Assembly (NCBI GenBank): GCA_018433595.1
Contig: JAHDQY010000010.1
Coordinates: 17,190 to 81,189 of the forward strand
Direction: 5' to 3'
Length of the DNA stretch: 64,000 bases
Source: Synergistales bacterium
GTDB taxonomy: Bacteria; Synergistota; Synergistia; Synergistales; Aminithiophilaceae
The notes below the pieces were generated by a model that was not told the DNA's origin, searched no databases, and worked only from the letters and a program-made list of their open reading frames with translations. The translations under genes and the position numbers were made by a program. How positions within the stretch are numbered: position 1 is the stretch's first letter; every line of letters starts with the position of its first letter. Positions 1 to 8,317 of the stretch are shown piece after piece.

Positions 1-1
1 C

Positions 2-1429
2 GATGAGGAGCTCCGGGCCCTGGCCGCTCATGAGTTGGTCGCGAACAACCAGGGCTCGTCCCTTTACGTGACGCGCATCCGCTCTCGGAGCAAGGAGTTC
101 ACCGAGCTGGTCTACGCCATTGACGAGTCGCACCTGCTTCTGCTGGAGCAGGTCTGGGGCTACTTGCGCTGGCAGCAGATGATCCGCGTCACCTCCCGCA
201 TCGGCTCGCCCGAGGGAGCCCAGATCCGGACAAACCTTTACGTCACCCGCCGCTACGCCCGCATCGCCCAGATGTACAGCTACAATTTCTACCCTCAGGC
301 CGATGAGGATTTTGCCGACATCGTCACCGTCGTCGTTCCCGAATGGCATCAGCGGAAGATTCTCGTTTTCCCCGAACATCGCGTCACCTACATCCTCGGC
401 AGCGATTATTACGGCGAGACCAAGATGGCGACGCTGCGCATGGCCATGCACATCGTCCGCGAGGAGATGAACGGATTGGGGCTCCACGCCGGAAGCAAGC
501 TCGCCCGGGTCCGTGACGACGGGGGAAATCTGTCGGAAAAGGGCCTGCTCATCTTCGGCCTGTCCGGTACGGGAAAGACGACGATCACCACGGCCGATCA
601 CGGCCTGCAGTCCCCGGAGGGCGTCGAGGTCCTTCAGGACGACATCAATCTTCTTCTTTCCGACGGCTCGTCGCTGGGAACGGAGAGGAATTACTACATC
701 AAGACCGATAACGTCTCAAGGCAGGAGCCCCTGCTCCGAGCCGCCCGGGACAGACGGGCCATCCTGGAGAACGTCTGGGTCGACGACGACGGCGAGATCA
801 ATTTCGACAACCACGCCATCAGCACCAACGGCCGCGGGCTCGTTCCCCGGGAGGCCATTCCCAACACGTCGGACCGGATCGACCTTCCCCGCGTCGACAT
901 CCTCCTTTTCAACATGCGGCGCAACGACACCCCGCCGGTGGGCCGCCTTGTCTCGCCGGAACAGGCTGCTGCCTATTTCATGCTCGGCGAATCGACGATC
1001 ACCAGCGCCGAAGACCCCTCCCGGGTGGGGCAGGCCAAACGCGTCGTCGGCTTCGATCCCTTTATCGTCGACCGCCCCCATACCAACGGAAACCGCCTGC
1101 TTCAGATCCTCCGCGGCAGCCCTCACATCGGCTGCTATGTCCTCAACACGGGGCGCGTCGGCGGCCGTGACGGCCTCAATGTGACTCCTGAGGTGACCTT
1201 CCGGTGCATCGAGGCCCTGCTGCGGGGGAGCCTGACCTGGCGCTACGACGACATCCTGGGTTATGAGATTCCCGAAGCCCTGCCCTTTGAGGGCGGCGAA
1301 GCCTACGATCCCTATCGCCACTACAGCCGCGAAGAATATGCCAAGGCCATCGGAGATCTTCGAAAGGAGCGCCGCGAGTATCTTCGAGGCTTCTCCGGCT
1401 TGGCCCGGGAGGTTCTCGACTCCATCTAG
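2..1429 (+). CDS. pckA: Phosphoenolpyruvate carboxykinase (ATP), 5' truncated by window edge
   Basis: Interconverts oxaloacetate and PEP in the cytoplasm, linking amino-acid-derived C4 acids to gluconeogenesis. The frame is open from base 2, so the true start lies upstream; a TTG at 35 is only the first internal start-like codon. The P-loop GLSGTGKTT is at about 557-583, followed by VLQDDINLL in the position of the metal/nucleotide-binding acidic segment and by an ENVWVDDDGEINFD stretch. The roughly 475 visible residues are close to family length, so only a short N-terminus is missing. The protein is divergent from enterobacterial PckA, so the ATP rather than GTP type is inferred from the P-loop layout. 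The gene is followed by a long palindrome. Confidence 0.88.
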   Translation, partial: DEELRALAAHELVANNQGSSLYVTRIRSRSKEFTELVYAIDESHLLLLEQVWGYLRWQQMIRVTSRIGSPEGAQIRTNLYVTRRYARIAQMYSYNFYPQADEDFADIVTVVVPEWHQRKILVFPEHRVTYILGSDYYGETKMATLRMAMHIVREEMNGLGLHAGSKLARVRDDGGNLSEKGLLIFGLSGTGKTTITTADHGLQSPEGVEVLQDDINLLLSDGSSLGTERNYYIKTDNVSRQEPLLRAARDRRAILENVWVDDDGEINFDNHAISTNGRGLVPREAIPNTSDRIDLPRVDILLFNMRRNDTPPVGRLVSPEQAAAYFMLGESTITSAEDPSRVGQAKRVVGFDPFIVDRPHTNGNRLLQILRGSPHIGCYVLNTGRVGGRDGLNVTPEVTFRCIEALLRGSLTWRYDDILGYEIPEALPFEGGEAYDPYRHYSREEYAKAIGDLRKERREYLRGFSGLAREVLDSI

Positions 1430-1470
1430 CCCGCATCCCTGCGGCCTGAAGGGTGCCGCTGCCGTTGAGA

Positions 1471-1521
1471 GGACAAGGAAAGCCGGAAAGACGCTTAGCG
1501 TCTTTCCGGCTTTCCTTGTCC
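1471..1521. terminator. Perfect 24-bp inverted repeat after pckA
   Basis: Arms 1471-1494 and 1498-1521 are exact reverse complements around a 3-base TTA loop. There is no separate U-tract, but the arm contains a T-run, as in other 3'-end palindromes of this window. The remaining stretch to bioY (1522-1757) holds no gene I can support. Confidence 0.65.
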
Positions 1522-1757
1522 GGAGCGGCTGTGGGGGAGGGCCGCGCCGGATTTTTCTCTTTTTCCACCGTCGCCTGAAAAGCCGAGGTTCGGAGGCTCC
1601 CGTGAGGCCGAAAGGGGTGCCCCGGAAGGTTCTTCCCCACAAAGATCAGCAAAGATCAAGCCCTAGGCCCTCTTTTACCTCTGAAAAACACCCTTTTGAG
1701 GGCTTCGACACCGATTCGTTTTAAAAAAGAGCTCTCGATTTCCTGCCTCCGGCGCGC

Positions 1758-1797
1758 TATAATGCCGAGTGTCAACCGCTTGAATTTATGGATGACT
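1758..1797 (+). promoter_or_regulatory. bioY promoter -10 and possible BirA-like operator
   Basis: A consensus TATAAT is at 1758-1763; the -35 is weak (TCGATT at 1735-1740, 17-base spacer). Just downstream, TGTCAACC-like (1770-1777) and GGATGACT (1790-1797) form an imperfect dyad with a 12-base spacer. This recalls the BirA biotin operator (half sites near TGTAAACC), but the spacer is shorter than usual, so the operator is only a guess. Confidence 0.4.
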
Positions 1798-1810
1798 GGA
1801 GGTCCTCCCC

Positions 1811-2383
1811 TTGAATCAGCGTCTTCGCCTCATGATCCTCGCCTCGCTGTTTGCCGTCCTGACCGTCGTCGGCACCTATATCCGGATTCCCTTTCCCGTC
1901 GTGCCCCTGACGCTGCAGGTCTTCTTCGTCTATCTTGCCGGGGTTCTTCTGGGGGCGAAGGGAGGGCTGCTCTCCCAGCTCCTCTATATCGCCATGGGGC
2001 TGTTGGGGTTGCCGGTCTTTACCGTCGGCGGCGGTCTTCAGGCGATCCTGCGGCCCACCTTCGGCTTCATCGTCGGATTTGCCGCCATGGCCTACGTGAC
2101 GGGAGCGCTGTCGGAGCGAAAGGGCGACCCTCGATTTCGCGACTATTTCCTGGCCTGCCTGGCCGGGATGGCCTGTCTCTACGTCGTCGGCGTGACGGGG
2201 CTTTACCTCAACCTCAACTGGGTTGTCGGCAAGGAGGTCTCCTTGATGGGGGCCGTCAAGATCGGAGCGCTTCCCTTTCTTCCCGGTGACCTTCTGAAGG
2301 CCGTCGGAGCGGCGGCCCTGGCCCTTCGCGTGGGGAGGCCGATCCGGCAGATGCTCCGGGCCGATAGGGCCATCAAAGGGTAA
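1811..2383 (+). CDS. bioY: Biotin transporter BioY (ECF S component)
   Basis: Membrane-embedded, biotin-binding S component of an energy-coupling-factor transporter. The 190-residue protein has about six hydrophobic segments and the BioY core motif region LGAKGGLLSQLLYIAMGL near residues 48-66, plus FTVGGG and a PTFGFIVGF segment, as expected for the family. Length is normal for BioY. Start is a TTG at 1811 with GGAGG at 1798-1802; no ATG fits better. No EcfA/EcfT genes are next to it, so it probably shares a module encoded elsewhere. No biotin biosynthesis genes are visible, suggesting reliance on uptake. Confidence 0.93.
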   Translation: MNQRLRLMILASLFAVLTVVGTYIRIPFPVVPLTLQVFFVYLAGVLLGAKGGLLSQLLYIAMGLLGLPVFTVGGGLQAILRPTFGFIVGFAAMAYVTGALSERKGDPRFRDYFLACLAGMACLYVVGVTGLYLNLNWVVGKEVSLMGAVKIGALPFLPGDLLKAVGAAALALRVGRPIRQMLRADRAIKG

Positions 2384-2564
2384 GAAAGAGCTGACCAAGA
2401 CTGACTTAAGGCGAAAGCTCCCTCCTTGATCGGAGGTCGGCTTTTTCGCGAGAGGCGGGTCTTGTGTCTTTCACGATTTCCGTCGACGGCGGAATGAGGT
2501 GCCTTTCTCCCGTGCCGTTGCTGACTTTTCGGGCTGTCTCTTTGTTTATTTCCGCTCCGGGGTC

Positions 2565-2593
2565 TTGACAGGAGGTCCGAAGCCCCCCATAAT
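2565..2593 (+). promoter_or_regulatory. Promoter of the lysW operon
   Basis: TTGACA at 2565-2570, 17-base spacer, CATAAT at 2588-2593: a near-perfect sigma-70-type promoter. Transcription would begin near 2600, giving a leader of about 340 bases before lysW. Confidence 0.8.
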
Positions 2594-2599
2594 GCCTCT

Positions 2600-2899
2600 C
2601 AATGAGAGGGACGTCCGCTTCGGTTCGGACCGGAAGGCCGTCCTCGGGAAATTGCGATGAAACAGGTGGCTCGAGCGGGCCTACCCGTCTACAGAGAGGG
2701 ACGTTCACCGGCTGAAAGACGTCCCGGCGGTGCCGCAAGATGCCCAAGGCCTGTGGAGCAGGCGCCGAAAGCCTCCGGGCGGAGTAGGCGTTCCGGCCGA
2801 CCCCCGTTATCGGGTCCTCAAGGTGGAGCCTCAGGGCTCAACCGGGGTGGTACCGCGGGCTCAAGTCCCGTCCCCGACAGGGGGCGGGGCTTTTTTTAT
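2600..2899 (+). promoter_or_regulatory. T-box leader of the LysW operon
   Basis: The T-box sequence TGGTACCGCGG lies at 2848-2858. It is followed by a GC hairpin (2864-2890) and a run of seven Ts, the terminator. Upstream come an ACAGAGAGG segment (2690-2699), as in the stem I AG bulge, and AGTAGGCG with CCGTTATCGGG (2783-2813), as in stem III. Uncharged tRNA should stabilise the antiterminator and turn the operon on. I could not fix the specifier codon: AAG (2746-2748) would be lysine, but the adjacent CCC is almost equally placed. A lysine or arginine tRNA would fit the downstream genes. Confidence 0.88.
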
Positions 2900-2939
2900 T
2901 CTCGAAGGCGCGCCTGAGGCGCAGAAGGAGGTTTTTTCA

Positions 2940-3110
2940 ATGGCACAGGTGACCTGTGTGGTTTGCGAGGGACAGGTAACGCTTCCCGAGGGAGCGATGG
3001 AGGGCGAGATTCTTCTCTGCGCCGATTGCGGGACCGAGCTGGAGCTGGTGAGCCTTGATCCCCTCACCGTCGAGGAGGCCCCTCAGGTTCAGGAAGACTG
3101 GGGCGAGTAG
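2940..3110 (+). CDS. lysW: LysW amino-group carrier protein
   Basis: A 56-residue acidic carrier whose C-terminal glutamate is joined to alpha-aminoadipate (lysine route) or glutamate (arginine route), so later intermediates stay protein-bound. Two Cys pairs, CVVC (residues 6-9) and CADC (27-30), form the zinc-binding site, and the protein ends in the diagnostic EDWGE. Start ATG 2940 has AAGGAGG 9-10 bases upstream. It is the first gene after the T-box leader and lysX begins one base after its stop. Confidence 0.96.
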   Translation: MAQVTCVVCEGQVTLPEGAMEGEILLCADCGTELELVSLDPLTVEEAPQVQEDWGE

Positions 3111-3111
3111 G

Positions 3112-3948
3112 GTGCTGCGCATTCTCTTCACCCGTCTGAGGCAGGAGGAGAAGCTTCTCGTCGAAGCGGCCCGACGCCTCGATATCGAGGTCTCCCTCGA
3201 AGACGTGAAGGATCGGGTCTGGGGCGGTTCGGCTCCGGAGGAGGATGTCTTCCTCTGCCGCTGCATCGGCCACGGCCAGAACCTGGCGCTGGCCCGCCAT
3301 CTCGAGGGGCGGGGGCGCCGCGTCGTCAACCCCGCCGCCGTCATGGAACTCTGCGGCGACAAGCTGGCCACGACAGCGGCTCTCGAGGCCGCGTCGATCC
3401 CTCAGCCGGCCTATCGGCTGGCCCTCTCCGAAGAAGGGGCTCTGGCGGCCGTCGAAGAGATCGGCTACCCCGCCGTGCTCAAACCCGTTACGGGAAGCTG
3501 GGGGCGGCTGCTTGCCAAGGTGAACGACCGAGAGGCCGCCGAGGCCGTCGTGGAACACAAGAGTCATCTCGGCGCCCACCACCAGATTTTCTACGTCCAG
3601 CAGTACATCGAGAAGAGCGGTTCCGACGTGAGGGCCTTCATCGTCGGAGGCGAGCCGATCTGTGCCATCCGCCGCGAGAGCGGCCACTGGATCACCAATA
3701 CGGCCCGGGGCGGGAAGGCCTGCGCCCAGCCTGTCGAGGGCGAGCTGGACGCCGTTCTTCGCCGCGTCCACAGGGCCATCGGCGGCGACTTTCTGGCCGT
3801 CGACCTCTTCGGAACCGACGGGGGCTGGCTGGTCAACGAAGTCAACGACGGCGCCGAGTTCCGCAACTCCATCGCCCCCACCGGCGTCGATATCCCCGCA
3901 GCCGTCGTCCGCCACTGCGCCGGACTGGGCCGCTTGAGGAGCCGATGA
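3112..3948 (+). CDS. lysX: LysW ligase LysX (ATP-grasp, RimK-like)
   Basis: ATP-dependent ligase that attaches the alpha-amino group of aminoadipate (or glutamate) to the C-terminal Glu of LysW. The 278-residue product matches the family. It shows the ATP-grasp region GYPAVLKPVTGSWGR near residue 115, an NTARGG motif near 200 and VNEVNDGAEFRN near 246, the usual metal- and substrate-binding end. GTG 3112 is chosen because it starts one base after lysW, and the family N-terminus MLRILFTRL begins there. Whether it prefers aminoadipate or glutamate cannot be decided by eye. Confidence 0.93.
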   Translation: MLRILFTRLRQEEKLLVEAARRLDIEVSLEDVKDRVWGGSAPEEDVFLCRCIGHGQNLALARHLEGRGRRVVNPAAVMELCGDKLATTAALEAASIPQPAYRLALSEEGALAAVEEIGYPAVLKPVTGSWGRLLAKVNDREAAEAVVEHKSHLGAHHQIFYVQQYIEKSGSDVRAFIVGGEPICAIRRESGHWITNTARGGKACAQPVEGELDAVLRRVHRAIGGDFLAVDLFGTDGGWLVNEVNDGAEFRNSIAPTGVDIPAAVVRHCAGLGRLRSR

Positions 3949-4052
3949 CCGTGAGAGCCTTTTACGACGACAGAACGAAGGTCAAAGGGACCGTCGCCCG
4001 AAAGCGGGGGCTCAAACGGTCGTGGACCGGTCCGGGAGGTGTTTCTTCGTAG
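3945..4052 (+). CDS. Possible Arg/Lys-rich leader peptide between lysX and lysY
   Basis: A 35-codon frame starts with an ATG overlapping the lysX stop (ATGA) and ends with TAG at 4050-4052. Nine of 35 residues are Arg or Lys, clustered as ARKRGLKR near residues 18-25. A terminator hairpin follows 40 bases later. This is the layout of a ribosome-sensing attenuator for a lysine or arginine pathway. It is only a candidate: there is no obvious independent ribosome site beyond coupling to lysX, and the frame could be chance. Confidence 0.4.
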   Translation: MTVRAFYDDRTKVKGTVARKRGLKRSWTGPGGVSS

Positions 4053-4091
4053 CGCTGATTCGCTGATTTGATGAAGAGACGTTCCGGAAGC

Positions 4092-4124
4092 GGTCCGCAT
4101 CCCAGGGGGAGGCGGACCTTTTTT
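4092..4124 (+). terminator. Intra-operon terminator or attenuator upstream of lysY
   Basis: GGTCCGC (4092-4098) pairs with GCGGACC (4112-4118), followed by six Ts. An upstream GTGGACCG (4022-4029) could pair with the 5' arm instead and act as an antiterminator. No promoter fits in the 23 bases before lysY, so read-through must be allowed. Confidence 0.7.
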
Positions 4125-4147
4125 ATAGATAGAAGGAGGAAGTTTTC

Positions 4148-5188
4148 ATGATACGAGTCGTCATCTGGGGAGGGACGGGACTGGCGGGAGGGGAGCTGCT
4201 GAGACTCCTGGCCGGCCATGGCGGGATGGAGGTCGTCGCCGTCACGTCGAGACGCAGGGCCGGTCAGCCTCTCTGGACCGTTCACCCTCATCTCCGTCCC
4301 GACTATCCCGAGATGCTGTTCATCTCGCCCGACGAGGCCGAGGCCGTCGAAGCCGATCTGGCCTTTCTGGCTCTCCCTCACGGGTCGGCCTTCCCTGTAG
4401 CCTCCCGCTGCCTCGATCGGGGGCTGAAGGTCGTCGACCTTTCGGCCGATCTGCGTCTTCACGACGGGGCCCTTCGGGCGGCCTGGTACGGCGCCGGCGG
4501 AGCTCCCCAGGAGCTTGTCGACAGGGCCGTCTACGGTCTGCCGGAGCTGCACCGCGACGAGTTGGCCGGTGCTGATCTGGCCTCGGGCGTGGGGTGCAAC
4601 GCCACGGCTCTCAACGTGGCCCTCTTTCCCCTGGCCCGGGCCGGCCTGCTGGAGGAGGTGCGGGCCGAGTGCCGCGTCGGCTCCTCCGAAGGCGGGGCGA
4701 CGCCTTCCGAGGGAGGTCATCATCCCTTCCGGAGCCGGGCCCTGCGCGTCATCGAGCCCTTCCGCCACCGCCACATGGCCGAGGCCCTTCAGGAGCTGAA
4801 CCTTGACGCTGCCCGCCTCACGCTGACGATGACGGCCGTCGAGCTGGTCCGGGGCATCCAGATGGCCGCCCAGATCCGCCTCGCCGAAAAGGTGCGCGAG
4901 GCCGATCTCTGGAAGCTCTACCGTCGGGCTTTCGACGGGGAGTTTTTCCTTCACCTCACCCCGGCTCGGCCCAGCCACCTCCGCTTTCCCGATCCCCGGC
5001 TCGTCCTGGGAAGCAACCGGGCCCTCGTCGGTTTCGCCCTCCACGACGACGGCAGGCGCCTTCTCGTCGTCAGCGCCATCGACAACCTGATCAAGGGGGC
5101 GGCGGGGTCGGCCCTTCAGTCGGCCAATCTCATGACGGGTCTCGACGAGAGAAGGGGCCTCGATCTGCGCCCCTGTTACCCCGCCTGA
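4148..5188 (+). CDS. lysY: LysW-gamma-L-aminoadipyl/glutamyl-6-phosphate reductase LysY
   Basis: ArgC-family NADPH-dependent reductase that turns the carrier-bound acyl phosphate into the semialdehyde. The 346-residue protein opens with the Rossmann motif WGGTGLAGGEL (residues 7-17), has the catalytic Cys150 in ASGVGCNATALN, and ends with the conserved IDNLIKGAAGSALQ segment. ATG 4148 has AAGGAGG at 4133-4139. It is the first gene after the internal attenuator-like hairpin and lies 55 bases before lysZ. Confidence 0.94.
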   Translation: MIRVVIWGGTGLAGGELLRLLAGHGGMEVVAVTSRRRAGQPLWTVHPHLRPDYPEMLFISPDEAEAVEADLAFLALPHGSAFPVASRCLDRGLKVVDLSADLRLHDGALRAAWYGAGGAPQELVDRAVYGLPELHRDELAGADLASGVGCNATALNVALFPLARAGLLEEVRAECRVGSSEGGATPSEGGHHPFRSRALRVIEPFRHRHMAEALQELNLDAARLTLTMTAVELVRGIQMAAQIRLAEKVREADLWKLYRRAFDGEFFLHLTPARPSHLRFPDPRLVLGSNRALVGFALHDDGRRLLVVSAIDNLIKGAAGSALQSANLMTGLDERRGLDLRPCYPA

Positions 5189-5243
5189 GGGGACTCAAGG
5201 CGTGCGTAGGCTTTGATAAATTCTGACTTTGGAGGTCATGACC

Positions 5244-6092
5244 ATGATCGGCGTCGTCAAGATCGGCGGAGCTTCCGGTAACGACACGCGTTTTCTTCTG
5301 GAGGATCTGGCCCGTCGGGTTCGTTCCGGCGAGCGCTGGGTCCTCGTCCACGGCGCCAGCGGCGTCACCGACGTCCTCTGTGAGGCGGCGGGCGTCGCCT
5401 GCCGCTACGTGACCAGCCCCAGCGGCTACCGCAGCCGCTACGTCGGCCCCGCCGAGCGGGCCCTCTTCGAGGCGGCGGCTCTCTCCTTTTCCTGCCGCCT
5501 CTCGTCGGAACTGGCCGCCTGCGGCGTGGCGGCCGCCGTCCTTCGGCCCGACGCGGCCCGGACGGCCCGAGCCGAGCGCAAGGCCGTCCTCCGGGCCGTT
5601 GAGGGGAGCCGGCGCTTCATCCTTCGGGATAACTACAGCGGCACTGTATCGGCCATCGACAGGCTCCCGCTGGAGTCCGCCTGGAAGGCCGGGGCCCTGC
5701 CGCTCCTGCCGCCGCTGGCCTTCGACGACGAGAGCGGCCTCAACCTCAACGTCGACGGCGACCGTCTCGCCGCCGCCGTCGCTGCCTCCATCGGCGCCGA
5801 CGTGATGGTGATTCTGAGCAACGTGCCGGGGCTGATGGAGGATCTCTCCCGCCCCGATAGTCTCGTCCGCAGGGGGAGTCTCGACGGTTGGGAGCGCCTG
5901 GAGCGGATGGCCGAGGGGAACATGAAGAGGAAGCTTCTAGCCTGCCGGGAGGCTCTCGAAGGGGGGCTGGAGAGGGTCGTCCTCTCCGACAGCCGCTGCG
6001 AGAGACCGTTGACCCATGCCGTCGAGGGAGGAGGGAGTCAGCTTTGGAACAGCCTGTCAGCGCTTCGGAGCTCTATGGCGGTCGCGGGATAA
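5244..6092 (+). CDS. lysZ: LysW-aminoadipate/glutamate kinase LysZ
   Basis: ArgB-family amino-acid kinase that phosphorylates the side-chain carboxylate of the LysW-bound substrate. The N-terminus VVKIGGASGND is the phosphate loop and LVHGASG near residue 37 is typical. LNVDGDRLAAAVAASIGAD near 170 is the nucleotide-binding end. Of three nearby in-frame starts (TTG 5229, ATG 5238, ATG 5244) I prefer 5244, since GGAGG at 5231-5235 is 8 bases before it; this gives 282 residues. The end overlaps lysJ by 49 bases. Confidence 0.92.
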   Translation: MIGVVKIGGASGNDTRFLLEDLARRVRSGERWVLVHGASGVTDVLCEAAGVACRYVTSPSGYRSRYVGPAERALFEAAALSFSCRLSSELAACGVAAAVLRPDAARTARAERKAVLRAVEGSRRFILRDNYSGTVSAIDRLPLESAWKAGALPLLPPLAFDDESGLNLNVDGDRLAAAVAASIGADVMVILSNVPGLMEDLSRPDSLVRRGSLDGWERLERMAEGNMKRKLLACREALEGGLERVVLSDSRCERPLTHAVEGGGSQLWNSLSALRSSMAVAG

Positions 6093-7183
6093 GGATCGTC
6101 TCCGGCCAGGGGGTGACGGTCCGCGACGAGGAGGGGAGGGAGTATCTCGACTTCCTCTGCGGCCACGGGGCGGCTTTATTCGGTCACGCCCACCCCGATC
6201 TGCGCCAGGCCCTTGCCGAGGCCTCGGCCTCTCCCTGGACGATCGGCATGGGCCTTGACGCTCCCGCCCGCCGGGGCTTTCTCGATCTTCTGGCGAGCCT
6301 CCTCGACGGGGGAGAGGCCTACCTGGCCAACAGCGGGGCCGAGGCGATCGAGGCGGCCCTCAAGCTGGTTCTTCTTCTCCGCCCGAGGAGGCCGCGGATC
6401 CTTGCCGCCCGAAGGGGCTTTCACGGCCGGACCCTGGGGGCGCTGGCCCTGACCTTCAATCCCCACTACCGCAGGCCCTGGAAGGACGCCCTTCTGCCCG
6501 TCGAATTTCACGCCGTCGAGGAATTGCCCGGCCAGGTCGACGAGAGGACGGCGGCCGTCTTCATCGAGCCCGTCCAGGGCGAAGGGGGCGTCTTCCCCCT
6601 CGACGGCGGCGTCGGGAGGGAGCTTTCGGCGGCCTGCCGCAAAAGCGGCGCCCTCCTCGTCGCCGACGAGATCCAGTCAGGCTGGGGCCGCTGCGGATCT
6701 CTCCTGGCGTCATCCCTCGTCGGCCTCGACCCCGACGTGGTGACCCTCGCCAAGGGGATCGCCGGAGGCCTTCCCGCCGGTGCCGTCGTCTGGAAGGCCT
6801 GTCACGGCGGCTTTCCCGCCATGAGCCACGGCTCGACCTACGGGGGAAACCCCCTTGTCTGCGCCGTGGCCCTCAGGGGGCATGAGGTGATTCTTCGGGA
6901 CGGTCTCCTGGAAAGGTCAGCAAAGGTCGGTTCTTATCTACGCTCCGGGATCTCCCGATTGGGCCATCCCGGCATCGTCGATGTCCGCGGCATGGGGCTT
7001 CTCGTCGGCGTCGAGGTCCGGGGACGGTCGGCTCCCGTCGTCCGGGCTCTTCAGGAACGGGGGCTTCTGGCCCTGCCCGCCGGACCCCAGGTGGTCCGCT
7101 TTCTTCCTCCCCTGACGGCCGGCGAGGCCGACTGCGACCGGGCCGTCGACATCCTGGCGGCGGCGCTGAACGAGGCCGAATGA
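6044..7183 (+). CDS. lysJ: LysW-semialdehyde aminotransferase LysJ
   Basis: PLP-dependent class III aminotransferase of the ArgD type, acting on the LysW-bound aldehyde. Visible are GHGAALFGHAHPD near residue 40, NSGAEAIEAALK near 95, VADEIQSGWGR near 206, the PLP lysine in TLAKGIAGGLPAGAV near 234, and HGSTYGGNPL. Start TTG 6044 has GGAGGAGGGAG at 6028-6037 and gives 379 residues. Longer upstream readings would run through lysZ coding sequence. It overlaps lysZ (49 bases) and lysK (ATGA), so expression is coupled. Confidence 0.92.
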   Translation: MEQPVSASELYGGRGIRIVSGQGVTVRDEEGREYLDFLCGHGAALFGHAHPDLRQALAEASASPWTIGMGLDAPARRGFLDLLASLLDGGEAYLANSGAEAIEAALKLVLLLRPRRPRILAARRGFHGRTLGALALTFNPHYRRPWKDALLPVEFHAVEELPGQVDERTAAVFIEPVQGEGGVFPLDGGVGRELSAACRKSGALLVADEIQSGWGRCGSLLASSLVGLDPDVVTLAKGIAGGLPAGAVVWKACHGGFPAMSHGSTYGGNPLVCAVALRGHEVILRDGLLERSAKVGSYLRSGISRLGHPGIVDVRGMGLLVGVEVRGRSAPVVRALQERGLLALPAGPQVVRFLPPLTAGEADCDRAVDILAAALNEAE

Positions 7184-8232
7184 TGACGGCCCCGGAGCGG
7201 TTCCTCATCGACCTCGTCGCACTGGCCAGCGTCAGCGGCGACGAGGCTCGGGCCGCCGCCTTCCTGGCCCGGCGCCTGACCGATTTCGGCTGGAGCTCCG
7301 TCGAGACCGACAGGGTCGGGAACGTCATCGGCAGGCGGGGCGAGGGAAAGAGGGAGCTGCTCCTCGTCGGCCACATCGACACCGTCCCCGGAGGTCCTCC
7401 CTTCCGCCTTGACGGTGACCTCCTCTGGGGACGGGGCGCCGTCGACGCCAAGGGACCCTTGTGCGCTCTCGTCGCGGCGGGAGGGGCCCTTCCCCTTCCC
7501 GAGGGGTGGCGGGTGACCGTCGTCGCCGCCGTCGGCGAGGAGCGCGATTCCCGCGGCATGCGCCACCGCCTGGATTGTCACGCTCCGGCGGGCTGCGTCA
7601 TCGGCGAGCCTTCGGGGACGACGGGCGTCACCATCGCCTACCGGGGACGCCTCCTCCTGGCCCTGTCGGCCGCCGACGGCGGCGCCCACCGCAGCGGCGA
7701 CGCCGGACCCCTGACGGCGACGCTCCTTTCCGCCGGTTCCGTCATCGACCGCGTCATGGAGCTCGACGATCCGTCGCGGCTCGTCATCGATCGTCCCGCG
7801 GCGGCGGTGGCCGCCATGGCCGGCGAGGAGCGGGAGGGGAGATCGGCCCGGATCGAGATTGACGTCCGTCTCCCCCTCGGGGCGGATGTCGAGGCCTGGC
7901 GGGCCGATCTGAGCTCCCACGTCCGGGAGGGAGTCGCCGTCGATTGCCTCGACGCCGTGGCCGCCCATTCGGTGGGGCGCTCCGACGCCATGGCCAGGGC
8001 TCTGGCCGCAGGGGTGCGGGCCTGCGGCGACAGGCCGGCTTTCCTCGTCAAGGGAGGAACGGCCGACTTCAACCTGGCCGCGGGCTGGGGCTGTCCCCTG
8101 GCGGCCTACGGTCCCGGCGACAGCCGTCTCGACCACACCGACGAGGAACGGCTCTCCCTGGCCGAGTTCGCCCGAAGCGTGGTCGTCCTCCGGGCCGGCC
8201 TGGAGCGCTTCGTCGGCCCGGGGGTTTCGTAA
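7180..8232 (+). CDS. lysK: LysW-lysine/ornithine carboxypeptidase LysK
   Basis: M20-family metallopeptidase that releases the finished amino acid from LysW. Metal-site motifs are in order: GHIDTVPG near residue 64, GAVDAKGP near 87, GEERDSRG near 118 and GEPSG near 143, then KGGTADFN near 289. The product is 350 residues, normal for the family. ATG 7180 overlaps the lysJ stop by four bases; an ATG at 7183 is the alternative. It is the last gene of the operon and is followed directly by a 32-bp perfect palindrome. Confidence 0.92.
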   Translation: MMTAPERFLIDLVALASVSGDEARAAAFLARRLTDFGWSSVETDRVGNVIGRRGEGKRELLLVGHIDTVPGGPPFRLDGDLLWGRGAVDAKGPLCALVAAGGALPLPEGWRVTVVAAVGEERDSRGMRHRLDCHAPAGCVIGEPSGTTGVTIAYRGRLLLALSAADGGAHRSGDAGPLTATLLSAGSVIDRVMELDDPSRLVIDRPAAAVAAMAGEEREGRSARIEIDVRLPLGADVEAWRADLSSHVREGVAVDCLDAVAAHSVGRSDAMARALAAGVRACGDRPAFLVKGGTADFNLAAGWGCPLAAYGPGDSRLDHTDEERLSLAEFARSVVVLRAGLERFVGPGVS

Positions 8233-8300
8233 GAAAAGACGCAGAAGACGCGAGCAGGGCCGCCGGAAGGCGGCCCTGCTCGCGTCTTCTGCGTCTTTTC
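8233..8300. terminator. Perfect 32-bp inverted repeat between convergent genes
   Basis: Arms 8233-8264 and 8269-8300 are exact reverse complements around GGAA. It starts right after the lysK stop and ends 17 bases before the stop of the minus-strand gene, so it can terminate both. The outer ends of the arms supply a TTTTC run on each strand. Confidence 0.85.
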
Positions 8301-8317
8301 TCGGGGCGAATGGAAGA

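Noticed and set aside
2384..2939. Coding frame of 126 codons covering the T-box leader
   Set aside because: It begins inside the leader RNA; only the last 56 codons from 2940 (lysW) have a ribosome site and family similarity.
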